Of a stretch of DNA of 64,000 nt, positions 59,801 through 64,000 are shown piece after piece. Location: assembly GCA_030762895.1 (NCBI GenBank), contig CM061062.1, forward strand, positions 134,647,104-134,711,103, in the 5' to 3' direction. Below the pieces are notes generated by a model. It did not search any database. It had not been told where the DNA came from and saw only the letters and a list, made by a program, of their open reading frames with translations. Made by a program: the position numbers and the translations under genes. This DNA comes from Sophora flavescens (taxonomy: Eukaryota > Streptophyta > Magnoliopsida > Fabales > Fabaceae). Position 1 is the first letter of the stretch; the number at the start of each line of letters is the position of its first letter.

Positions 59801-61303
59801 CTTTTAGCATTCAGGCATTCAGTGATGCTGACTGGGCGGCTGATACAGATGACAGGAGGTCCGTTTCTGGTTCTCGTGTTTACTTGGGCCTAAACTTGGT
59901 GGTCTAGAAAATAGACCCTGGTGGCACGGTTCGGCACAGAAGTAGAGTATCGCAGTTTGGCAACCACTACAGCAGAAGTTCTCTGGCTTCAGTCCTTGCT
60001 AAAGGAGCTGCAAGTTCCAACACTTAGTCCTGTCATCTACTGTAACAATTTGAACACAGTCTCACTGTCACACAATCCAGTGCTTCACTCAAGAACTAAG
60101 CACATGGAGTTGGACTTTTTTTTGTTAGGGGGAAGGTTCTGGCCAAGTCACTCACAGTGAGTCACATCCCTGGTCTTGATCAGGTAGCTGATCTGCTCAC
60201 CAAGCCTCTCACACAGTCCAGATTCGAGGAACTGAGAACTAGTCTTGGTGTAGTTGATAGATTTTCATTTGTCACCCCTTCCTCTATTTGTAAGGGGGTA
60301 TGTTAGTGTATGTAAAACATATACCCTGGGTTTATAAGGGGGTATGTTAGTGATATTGTATAAACTGTAAGTTGTTAGATATAGGCTGCTGAGTCAGCCG
60401 AGTCAGTTAGAGGTGGTTACTTCTCATCTACTATAAATAGATGTCCCTTCATGTATCTAGACAAGTAATCAATACAGATTCATTTTTCTAATTCTCTGAT
60501 TCTCTCTCTCTCTCTTCTACCTATGCTTTCCTTCTATCATCGACCATCTTTAGTCAGCATGTGTAATCAAATTGATATTTTGAAAACAATGGAGTAGGCC
60601 ACATAAGTTACAAATCTTCTCGTGCTGATAACTTCTAAATAGTAGAAAAAAGATAATAAGATACATGACCAAAAAGTATTTTCTAAGGTTTTGTCATGTT
60701 AGCAAAATAATGCAGATATAAAAGTTCCCTAATGTTAGAGATACAATAAAAAGCATTCACGTGAAGAGTCCATGACATGGTTTTAGAGCCTCTATGACTA
60801 AGTGGTCAAGGTTCTGATTCTTGCTGCCCCATCTTCCAAATAAGAAGTTGAATTTCAGGACATGGTAAAGATTGTTGCTTCATGACAACAAACTTTGAGA
60901 CAATATGCAAGACTGCTAATCAGAACACTACTTGAATATTTTACAAATAGATCAAACCATATTAATCAATTTATTAAGTTTACAACTATTGCAGTTATCA
61001 TTACATTTAGTAGTCTCTAAATGTAATAAGAAAATATTTGGAAACTTTGAGTGCATAAAATTGTATCTTTCTTGAAAACAATAGACACAAAATGCATATA
61101 TTACTTGGTGTTGGAACTCCTTTTATGCCAGCTTGGACATGTATCAGCTTGAAGATAATCCTTCCCTCCGGAACAAACTTATTAAGTGCCCACTGTACTA
61201 CATATTTGCTTTTTTTGTTACCCTTGATTGCTAGAGCAACAACTGAAGATGAGGAACACTGAGATTTACTATTTTCATCTGCTTCATCCTGAATTCTATC
61301 CAT
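27706..61303 (-). CDS. U-box protein kinase with USP domain (PUB33/34/35/51/52 type), 9 exons, 807 aa
   Basis: Plant E3 ubiquitin ligase fused to a receptor-like cytoplasmic kinase. Exons in coding order: 61303-61105, 50056-49935, 49855-49734, 40670-40480, 31492-31170, 30696-30595, 30460-30032, 29180-28428, 27888-27706. All junctions are GT-AG and in phase. Domains: USP-like (residues about 18-170, VVALAIKGNKKSKYVVQWAL, ILVVGASSGG), Ser-rich linker, coiled coil (about 320-440, KEVMAKELAKQERQKYEAAA), kinase (about 455-720; P-loop IGIGAYG 459-465, Lys480, HRD 573-575), and C-terminal U-box (HFICPILQDVMEDPCVAADG...NYTLLSAIMEWKSR). The DFG position reads DIG (593-595). The length fits the family. 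The start at 61303 is the ATG that keeps phase; a 5' UTR intron upstream is possible (acceptor near 61333). Introns of 11.0, 9.1 and 9.0 kb are filled with transposons. Confidence 0.94.
28033..28337. mobile_element. Tourist-like MITE in the last PUB intron
   Basis: The ends GGCCTGCTTACTCTTTAAAAACATTTTC and GAAAATGTTTTTAGAAAGTAAACAGGCC are inverted repeats of about 28 bp with the GGCCTG start of PIF/Harbinger MITEs. The flanks do not give a clean 3-bp duplication. It lies between the kinase exon and the U-box exon. Confidence 0.75.
29371..29597 (-). mobile_element. Solo LTR of the TRIM family
   Basis: Reverse complement of the LTR found at 12299-12527 and 32570-32793: on the minus strand it starts TGTTGGAAATCCGTCTTAATTGCGG and runs to GTTAGGCTCAAAATATTC. 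No PBS or second LTR is next to it, so it is a solo LTR. The flanking (ATT)n tract hides any duplication. Located in PUB intron 7. Confidence 0.8.
29598..29631. repeat. (ATT)n microsatellite
   Basis: About 11 ATT repeats directly at the end of the solo TRIM LTR. Confidence 0.85.
31018..31073. repeat. (TA)n(TG)n microsatellite
   Basis: ATATCTATATATATATATAC followed by CATATA units and about 13 TG repeats, in a PUB intron. Confidence 0.9.
32570..33101 (+). mobile_element. Complete TRIM inserted in copia gag, TSD GTAAG
   Basis: LTRs at 32570-32793 and 32880-33101 (224 and 222 bp), PBS TGGTATCAGAACC (32794-32806), a polypurine stretch GGGCATGATGGGG before the second LTR, and GTAAG at 32565-32569 and 33102-33106. 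It is the same family as 12299-12842, with an interior of under 90 bp and no coding capacity. It interrupts the gag of the surrounding copia. Confidence 0.93.
33107..33943 (+). pseudogene. Copia gag remnant and RT fragment of the old element
   Basis: The gag remnant reads KSDPTYKTWKAKNNLSMSWLVNSTKIENG and continues with KYYNPFVKYRQQLDLYEKHQ in a shifted frame (to about 33600). It then jumps to an RT segment with NLIVYVDHIVIIGDYID (catalytic Asp pair lost: VDH) and ISISQRKYT-like residues. Protease and integrase are absent, so a large deletion lies near 33600. The RT continues after the nested copia at 38302. Confidence 0.75.
33944..34125 (+). repeat. 5' LTR of nested copia
   Basis: 182 bp, TGTTAG...CAATA, followed at once by the PBS. 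Confidence 0.9.
34525..36170 (+). pseudogene. Copia zinc knuckle, protease and integrase region
   Basis: The first frame (34525-35574) has the CCHC knuckle CSYCKRMGHSQKTCY, the protease site LWIIDLSASDHIAGN (DLSAS in place of DSGAS), and GAG-pre-integrase LLHEQFGHPSLSKLKQMV with CESCQLGKHVRSSFP. A frameshift near 35450 moves to the frame 35397-36170 with HSDIWGPNRVS, RSDNAKEYFS, HTPQQNGIAERKNRHLVE and FLGYSRLQKGYKCY. It ends at a stop before the RT frame. Confidence 0.92.
36229..38085 (+). pseudogene. Copia reverse transcriptase and RNase H
   Basis: A 491-residue frame (36229-37704) has ALRKGTRSTQNPHP, MTDEMQALEHNGTWDLTPLP, KPVGCRWVYAIKV, AFLHGELEEEIYMEQPPGF, YGLKQSPRAWFGKF and the catalytic VVYVDDIVITRND, then RNase H up to NADWVGSPIDGCSNSGYC. 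A TGA at 37702-37704, where the family has Trp, cuts RNase H; the rest (37705-38085) holds SSAETEYRAM, CDNQAALHIASNP and RTKHIEIDCHFVREK. Confidence 0.92.
38093..38296 (+). repeat. 3' LTR of nested copia
   Basis: 204 bp; longer than the 5' copy because of a (TA)n expansion at 38189-38221. Confidence 0.9.
38868..40047. mobile_element. Unclassified 1.2-kb insert, possibly a solo LTR
   Basis: The old copia reads ...NLHYLCDI up to about 38867 and resumes with GMINIYSPA at about 40048, so the stretch between is an insertion. It has GCTAGCGCTGGRYGA-type short repeats (39130-39290) and AT-rich flanks, without a real coding frame. Length and lack of genes fit a solo LTR of a gypsy element, but exact ends and a duplication could not be fixed. 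Confidence 0.5.
41398..41806. mobile_element. Mutator-type MITE with 9-bp TSD ('ggtccctata' family)
   Basis: 409 bp with long inverted ends: left GGTTAAAGTAATCTTTTGGT, right ACAAAAGATTATTTTAACC. The interior is made of repeated TTTGGTCCCTATACGTRAC blocks in both directions. TATTATTAA occurs at 41389-41397 and 41807-41815. The 9-bp duplication supports a Mutator-like origin. It lies in PUB intron 3. Confidence 0.88.
41816..41861. repeat. (TA)n microsatellite
   Basis: About 23 TA repeats between the MITE and the truncated copia. Confidence 0.9.
41862..43283 (+). mobile_element. Truncated copia: LTR joined to RT, then RNase H and LTR
   Basis: The left LTR starts TGTTGAATTATCTCACTTACC at 41862. 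After about 180 bp the sequence runs straight into RT (YGLKQSPRAWFGRF at 42064), so leader, gag, protease, integrase and the first part of RT are deleted. The right LTR starts at 43168 after the polypurine tract CTTGAGGGGGAG and matches for about 115 bp. RT and RNase H resemble the copia at 18001-22164 very closely, while the LTRs do not. Confidence 0.8.
42043..43160 (+). pseudogene. Copia RT end and RNase H
   Basis: RT pieces 42043-42231 and 42253-42450 include LLVYVDDIIIT followed by a TGA in place of Gly, then LGIEVAYSKQGIFISQRKY. RNase H (42654-43160, 168 residues) is open to its natural end: YTEADYAGSVSDKRSTSGYC, SSAETEFRAM, CDNKPAISIAHNP, RTKHIEIDRHFIKEK, LGMIDIHSPA. Stops in RT make it inactive. 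Confidence 0.9.
43284..44833. other. PUB intron 3 spacer; possible short LTR/PBS relic
   Basis: No gene is seen. At 43798-43888 TGTTAGGAACTCGAG... leads to TGGGATATCAGAGCC, which looks like an LTR end and degraded primer-binding site, but no partner LTR was found. A (TATAA)n tract lies at about 44728-44760. Confidence 0.35.
44834..45213. mobile_element. MITE with AGGGTTTAATTACTC inverted ends
   Basis: About 380 bp. The left AGGGTTTAATTACTCGATTCC pairs with the right GGACTAAAAGAGTAACTAAACCT. Repeated AAGTCCCTATA and GAGACTCAATTA motifs are arranged as an inverted repeat. Flanking duplication not clear. Confidence 0.65.
45530..48945 (+). mobile_element. hAT transposon, nearly intact, 8-bp TSD CTTAGGAT
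   Basis: 3.4 kb with inverted ends CAGTGTTGTCAAATAGCGG and (right end, inverted) CAGTGTTATCGACGGCGG. CTTAGGAT is duplicated at 45522-45529 and 48946-48953. Subterminal regions at both ends are packed with GCGG/CCGC motifs (45541-45670, 48843-48935), a layout expected of transposase-binding sites. It carries one transposase gene in the same direction. Located in PUB intron 3, antisense to PUB. Confidence 0.95.
45930..48617 (+). pseudogene. hAT transposase (BED finger, DUF659, hAT dimerisation), one premature stop
   Basis: Exons about 45930-47761, 47857-47975 and 48057-48617. The first frame (604 residues; a second ATG at residue 18) has a BED zinc finger (C54, C57, H71, C82), then DUF659 with SIMSDAWTDRKQRCIINFLV, ITDNGSNYVLAGKM and YWTPCAAHCLDLMLEDIGK. 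A TAG at 47742-47744 interrupts the frame just before the hAT dimerisation block, 17 bases ahead of the first intron. Exon 2 has WWRMYGFSAPNL...CSASGCEHNWSVFEQ. Exon 3 has IHSKKRNRLDHKKLHDLVYVKYN and a long acidic tail. Apart from that stop the reading frame looks sound. Confidence 0.9.
49106..49400 (+). mobile_element. Possible 5'-truncated retroposon with poly(A) tail
   Basis: The stretch ends GATTATC followed by 11 A at 49390-49400, and the preceding GTACACCTTGTACTCTTGTTAATATATATTTTGA looks like the 3' end of plant LINE elements. No ORF and no flanking duplication were found. Confidence 0.35.
50137..50335 (+). repeat. 5' LTR of outer copia
   Basis: 199 bp directly followed by the PBS TGGTATCTAGAGC. 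Confidence 0.9.
50901..51583 (-). pseudogene. RNase H region of the nested copia
   Basis: Two frames. 51583-51155 has ISLCQQKYIKDLVQLAGL and TPMEVNVKYRRDEGDLL through YRKLVGSLIYLTITRP. 51341-50901 has AVQRIIRYLLGTPNRGLFF, YNDADWAGYPDTRKSTTGWC, SSTEAEYRAM, HADNTSAIQIAANPVYHEWTKHIEVDRH. A frameshift near 51330 separates them. Confidence 0.88.
51586..53577 (-). pseudogene. Copia integrase-RT polyprotein, 663-residue open frame
   Basis: The longest frame in the window. In order: GAG-pre-integrase (WHKRLGHPNANVLHDLL), HHCC end (CIPCKLGKSKILPFP), integrase core (HSDVWGVAPV, RSDNGGEYMSHS, STPQQNGVAERKNRHLLD), FLGYSPHQKGFLCYDP, a proline-rich linker, then RT with LALEENQTWDIVPCP, RYKARLVVLGNKQQYGLDYDETF, AFLHGDLQEEVYIKLP, YGLKRAPRVWFEKF and the catalytic LLVYVDDNVVTG. 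It ends in LGHLTYFL, just before the stop. A few residues between integrase motifs 1 and 2 are missing (YKYFLRSKDEVF), so the integrase is probably inactive. Confidence 0.9.
53546..54952 (-). pseudogene. Gag and protease region of the nested copia, fragmented
   Basis: Gag fragments near 54952-54100 include YDVLLVRLNGKNYSA and WPGS..., with stops between. The zinc knuckle CSCCKQFGHYASNCPKKFC lies at 54082-54026. The protease frame 53863-53546 has WYFDSGASNHTTNN and VSPSLTSNLISVGQLVENDCQVQFS. Several frameshifts prevent a single product. Confidence 0.85.
54970..55189 (-). repeat. 5' LTR of the nested copia
   Basis: TGTCAA at 54970 and TTGACA ending at 55189; partner at about 50536-50746. Confidence 0.88.
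55190..56056 (+). pseudogene. Gag of the outer copia (second part)
   Basis: It continues the gag begun at 50364: YLNEDDRIADRTNPEFLA, FIWLLNSLSDSIHARVIDCSHAWELWDEL, QLRSELHHITKGDRKIDEYLLRIKALVDAL, GSPEEYHILFPTIESRV. This is a UBN2-type copia gag, with a glycine-rich stretch and a zinc knuckle (CQICRHNNHDATSC) near 55878-55920. Stops at about 55246, 55388 and 55783 break it. Confidence 0.88.
56065..56764. mobile_element. Non-autonomous hAT-type element, TSD ATTTCAAC
   Basis: 700 bp with ends CAGAGTTATCAATCCCGG and (inverted) CAGGGATTCATGGTAGCC, flanked by a perfect 8-bp duplication ATTTCAAC (56057-56064, 56765-56772). The end CAGAGTTATC resembles the CAGTGTTRTC end of the hAT at 45530-48945. 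Both ends are GC-rich (GTAGCGGCCGG; CGCCGCTAAAGC), the middle purine-rich. Open frames at 56408-56929 are not supported by any known domain. It interrupts the gag of the outer copia. Confidence 0.85.
56773..57333 (+). pseudogene. Protease region of the outer copia
   Basis: The frame 56809-57333 has GAWYVDSGVTHHVTSN (the DSG protease active site) and LTDILYVPKITKNLLSASKF, then CLDNNVIFEFHSHVCYV. The N-terminal part of this frame follows the hAT-type insertion. Confidence 0.88.
57479..58242 (+). pseudogene. Integrase of the outer copia
   Basis: GAG-pre-integrase YYIWHCRLGHANDMAIKTV (57479-) is out of frame with the core at 57676-58242: LDHWGPAPIKSTTGYSYYLSIVDAYTKFTW, IQTNWGGEFRPFTKF (Asp of the second motif replaced by Asn), HTHHQNRSVERKHRHIVE. 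Position two of the catalytic triad is therefore lost. Confidence 0.88.
58249..59440 (+). pseudogene. Reverse transcriptase of the outer copia
   Basis: The frame 58249-59331 has YSSSHKGYKCLSKDGRLYIS, a Ser/Pro-rich linker, MVTRAKSRVSTALL, LKEAMQQEFDALVRNNTWTLVDLP, AIGCKWVFCVKEN, AFLNGHLTEEVYMEQPLGF and YGLKQAPRAWFERL. A frameshift near 59290 leads to LLVYVDDIIVTGS (59237-59440), which ends LGELDYFLG. Confidence 0.9.
59548..60300 (+). pseudogene. RNase H of the outer copia
   Basis: 59548-59907 has YRSIVGALQYATITRPEI, WKAVKRILRYLKGTISYGLLL and FSDADWAADTDDRRSVSGSRVYLG. After a stop (where the family has Trp) comes TEVEYRSLATTTAEVLWLQSLLKEL, YCNNLNTVSLSHNPVLHSRTKHMELD, then a frameshift and DQVADLLTKPLTQSRFEELRTSLGV up to the polypurine tract GTAAGGGGGTA (60290-60300). 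Confidence 0.88.
60345..60539 (+). repeat. 3' LTR of outer copia
   Basis: Starts TGTTAGTGATATTG after a second polypurine tract (TATAAGGGGGTA); followed by TCGAC. Confidence 0.9.
60545..61104. other. PUB intron 1, 5' part
   Basis: 560 bp of AT-rich intron between the copia duplication and the donor GTAATA of exon 1 at 61104. Nothing recognised. Confidence 0.5.
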
Positions 61304-61379
61304 TCCTCTTCCCTGTGTGAAAGACAGTGAATTCTCTGTAATAGTACACAAAAAATAAAATTAACTATAAGAACGCAAA

Positions 61380-62265
61380 TGTTAACCATTGTCCTTAGGG
61401 CTTTGGTTAAGAAATTAAAAGAGGCAAGTTTTTATTGGAAAATTGTGAAAAGTGGTGTAATTAATATATTGAAGTTGAGAGGCTTTAGAGAGAACTTGAC
61501 AATGGTTTAGGGGAATGGTTGATTGAATAGCACTCAACAGGCCAAATATTTATACACACTTGGAATTAATTACATCTTATATTTACAAGACAATAAATAA
61601 GATAGGAGTACTTCCTAAGTACATGCATGATACTATGCCACATGAACCTACAAATACATGAACCAAGATAATTCAACAACAGTATAACAGTGCTGTTTTT
61701 AACACTCCCCCTCAAGTTGGAGCATAAAAGTTAACAGAATTGACCGAATGCCTCTCATCATGGAGAGAATCCCATTAAGTAATAATCTTTGTAGCTATAC
61801 AAGGAAACGTTGCCTAATATATAGTTAATTTACAGCTATTAATATCTGGCAACTAATGAAACAAATACAGTAAATAAATCAGGTACACAGTAGATACGGT
61901 TTTCGATATGGCAGAACCGTGAAGGACTAGGAGCGGGACCAAACCCGCTCTAATACAAACTTGGGAGACTTTGGAGAGAATTTGTCAAAGGTTTAGAAGA
62001 ATGCTTGAGTGAATAGAACTCAATAGGCTGAATATTTATACACACTTGGAATTAATTACATATTATACTTACAAGACAATAAGAGTACTACTTCCTAAGC
62101 ATACATGATACTATCTATGTAATATGAACCTACGTATACATGAACCAAGATAATTAAATACCACTGCCATTTCCAACAATTGAAAAGTGATATTTTTAGT
62201 TTTCTAATAATAAACTTACTCTTTTTTATTCCTTAACTTGTGGCCTAAGGAGTAAAACCCTTGAT
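61380..62265. mobile_element. MITE related to 14467-14641, split by a TRIM-like element
   Basis: The left part (61380-61472) begins AAATGTTAACCATTGTCCTTAGGGCTTTGGTTAAG, close to the end of the Mutator-type MITE at 14467. The right part (62179-62265) ends TTCCTTAACTTGTGGCCTAAGGAGTAAAACCC, its inverted and more decayed partner. The two halves are separated by the insertion at 61473-62178. Confidence 0.6.
61473..62178 (-). mobile_element. TRIM-like element of a second family, TSD ATTGA
   Basis: LTRs at 61473-61704 and 61959-62178 (232 and 220 bp). On the minus strand both start TGTT(G/A)(G/A)AAA and end in CTCYCAASTT-type sequence. A primer-binding-like TGTATTAGAGCGGG lies at 61957-61944 and the polypurine tract CAACTTGAGGGGGAG precedes the other LTR. 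ATTGA is at 61468-61472 and 62179-62183. The 254-bp interior has no coding capacity. Confidence 0.85.
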
Positions 62266-64000
62266 AAAAATGATGCTCTACAATAATAGCAAGTTACTTG
62301 CAGGAACTAAAAATAAGGATGCTCTGGTTATATACTAACTTCACATTGAGAAACATGCAGAAACTTAAGCACAAGTTTCTCAAACTAAACTAACCATTGC
62401 GCCTATAACAAAGTTTATTTCAATATACAAACCATAACAAAAGCAAAATTGCAGTGTGAACTTAGATTTAGAAAAAGAAAGAAAATGACAAAACGAGTAC
62501 TGCTAGAGATTAAGAAAGAACAAAACTTGAAAAGAAAAAAAAGATACCCAATTCATTGACAAATATATAAAGACAAAGGGTAGTTGCTTTACAAAAAAAA
62601 AAAAAAAAGACAGACAGACACAGGCGTACCGACAGACGTACGACATATTTCAAGTTCCAGATTCATAAAATTGAATTCCAGAACTTCATGAGAGAATTTT
62701 TCTTTGAATGCAGTGAACAAAAACATCAAAGTCCCAGAAAAAAAATATGAGAGAGAAAGAGAGAGCACTTTTGCCCAATTCCAAGCCCCAGAAGGAATTC
62801 ATGTTATGATTCTCAATTTTAATGAACCAACTAAACAGAGACAGCAAAAAAATATTGGGAAGATTCACAAAACCCAAATGGTTAGAGATACAAATATATA
62901 TAAATAAATAAAAAGGAGTAGGAAAAAGAAAAAGAGCAACAACAACTACCTTAACAGGTTATAAACCAACCAGTCAAACCAGGCCTGTTAAACGTTGAAA
63001 CTATGAAGTGCCTCAAATCTTCACTGGAAAAAAAGACATTACCGTCCTCTTCTCCCAAATGAAACCATTTCCAAGATTCAAACAAAGATACCAATTGGGT
63101 ACTCAAAAATCTCAGAAAAGTTTAGTTTTCACTTAAAAGAAACACAAACCACGTGAAGCAGAACAGCTATACATGGCCCCCTCATGACTTTGACTAATTT
63201 AAAAATTCGTCATCTTAACATTGAGACAGTGCCATCTCTAGAAGGAAACTGTATTTATCTTATTGGTTTTTTGGCTATGCAATTAAATAATTCGGCAACT
63301 TCCAATTATTTACGTGATTGCAGCTTGGAGAATTTTAATTTCACTTTCGTTTTCTAATTGTCAAAGCAGCTACACCTACTCAAGGCACCAGCCGCCAGAA
63401 GCAAGCCAATTTATTTTATTGGTGGATGACAACAAAACTGAATTCAATGGTTTAAAAATAACTGAAGAAATAAATATAAACATAATATATAAATGTGTAA
63501 CTAATTGGTCTGGTTCTAGAGAAAGAATATCCATGTATCACACTCACCGACCAGTAAACGACGACGAGACTCGTGTGGATATTTGCCCTTGTGAATTTTT
63601 TTTATTAAAATTGTGAATCTTATTTATTCATTCATAATTTTAATTAATTAATATTATTAATTTAATTGATATATGTCGGTCAGTATAAAATATTTTATAT
63701 TATAAATTGTTATATCATAAAAATATTTAACACTTAATATAATTATTTTAAAAATCATACATTAAATATTTTATGCTTGTTTAACGGTGTAAAAAAATAT
63801 TCTGGTAAAAAAAAGGTAAAAATTATTTGTCAAAAAAATAAAACAGTGAAAATTTTTATATTAAATATTATATTTAAATTAAACTCTTAATTAATAATTA
63901 TCTATTTATATTTTGTTAATTAATAATAATTTTACAAAATAATAATTTGTTGGTAAACAATGTCAATAAATAAAAAGTTGTGTGGTTTATAACTCATTAA
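62266..64000. other. PUB upstream region, promoter and 5' UTR expected here
   Basis: No gene is recognised. A possible 5' UTR exon could end at the minus-strand donor CTGTTAAG|GTAGTTG (about 62952); this is position-based inference. An A tract followed by (GACA)n lies at 62594-62624. The last 400 bp are extremely AT-rich. Confidence 0.4.

Larger units (their letters stand above)
50137..60539 (+). mobile_element. Copia element in PUB intron 1, TSD TCGAC, carrying two nested insertions
   Basis: LTRs at 50137-50335 and 60345-60539 (199 and 195 bp) start TGTTAGTGATATTG and end TCTATCA, with about five substitutions and a (TC)n length change. TCGAC flanks both sides (50132-50136, 60540-60544). 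The PBS TGGTATCTAGAGC is at 50336. Gag begins MASDSDHGLQPLPNLSTLVTVKLTD near 50364. It is cut by a minus-strand copia (50536-55189), resumes at 55190, and is cut again by a hAT-type element (56065-56764). Its own length is about 5.0 kb. Confidence 0.95.

Overview
The window is nuclear DNA of a flowering plant, almost certainly a eudicot. The evidence is GT-AG introns with AT-rich interiors, two host proteins of plant-specific type, and a dense load of plant transposable elements: Athila-type Ty3/gypsy, Ty1/copia, TRIM, Cassandra, hAT, and Mutator-, PIF- and hAT-type MITEs. The family of plant cannot be fixed from the sequence alone; a legume or other rosid is only a guess. There is no rRNA gene, tRNA gene, CRISPR array, operon or prokaryotic feature.

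Two host genes face each other. (1) A ceramide kinase (CERK, Arabidopsis ACD5-like) lies on the plus strand, about 5.8-24.3 kb. It has 12 coding exons that splice in phase into 603 residues with the GGDG lipid-kinase signature and the CxxxCxxC motif. (2) A U-box receptor-like cytoplasmic kinase with an N-terminal USP domain (plant U-box PUB33/34/35/51/52 type) lies on the minus strand, from 61.3 kb down to 27.7 kb. It has 9 coding exons that splice in phase into 807 residues. Its 2.4 kb of coding sequence is spread over 33.6 kb because three introns of about 9-11 kb are filled with transposons. The roughly 3.4 kb between the two 3' ends holds a MITE and a Cassandra element.

Left edge (1-5.3 kb): remains of an Athila-like element on the minus strand, with its 5' LTR ending about 475 bp before the CERK start codon. 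CERK introns hold a multimeric Tourist/PIF MITE (9603-10491), a complete TRIM (12299-12842), a copia/gypsy patchwork (13148-14334), a Mutator-type MITE (14467-14641), a TACCCG-rich repeat (15844-16441), and a copia element (18001-22164) inserted in an older MITE.

PUB introns hold a Tourist-like MITE, a solo TRIM LTR, an old copia (32012-40421) invaded by a TRIM (32570-33101), a younger copia (33944-38296) and a 1.2 kb insert, a Mutator-type MITE, a truncated copia (41862-43283), a nearly intact hAT transposon (45530-48945), and a copia (50137-60539) that carries a minus-strand copia (50536-55189) and a hAT-type non-autonomous element (56065-56764). Near the PUB 5' end a second TRIM-like family (61473-62178) splits a MITE.

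Target-site duplications were read directly at most of these insertions, so the order of insertion can be worked out. I found no convincing new biological system. The most notable items are the 5S-bearing Cassandra element with unequal LTRs, the multimeric MITE, two young copia elements without a recognisable N-terminal gag, and the nested transposons that inflate the PUB gene.
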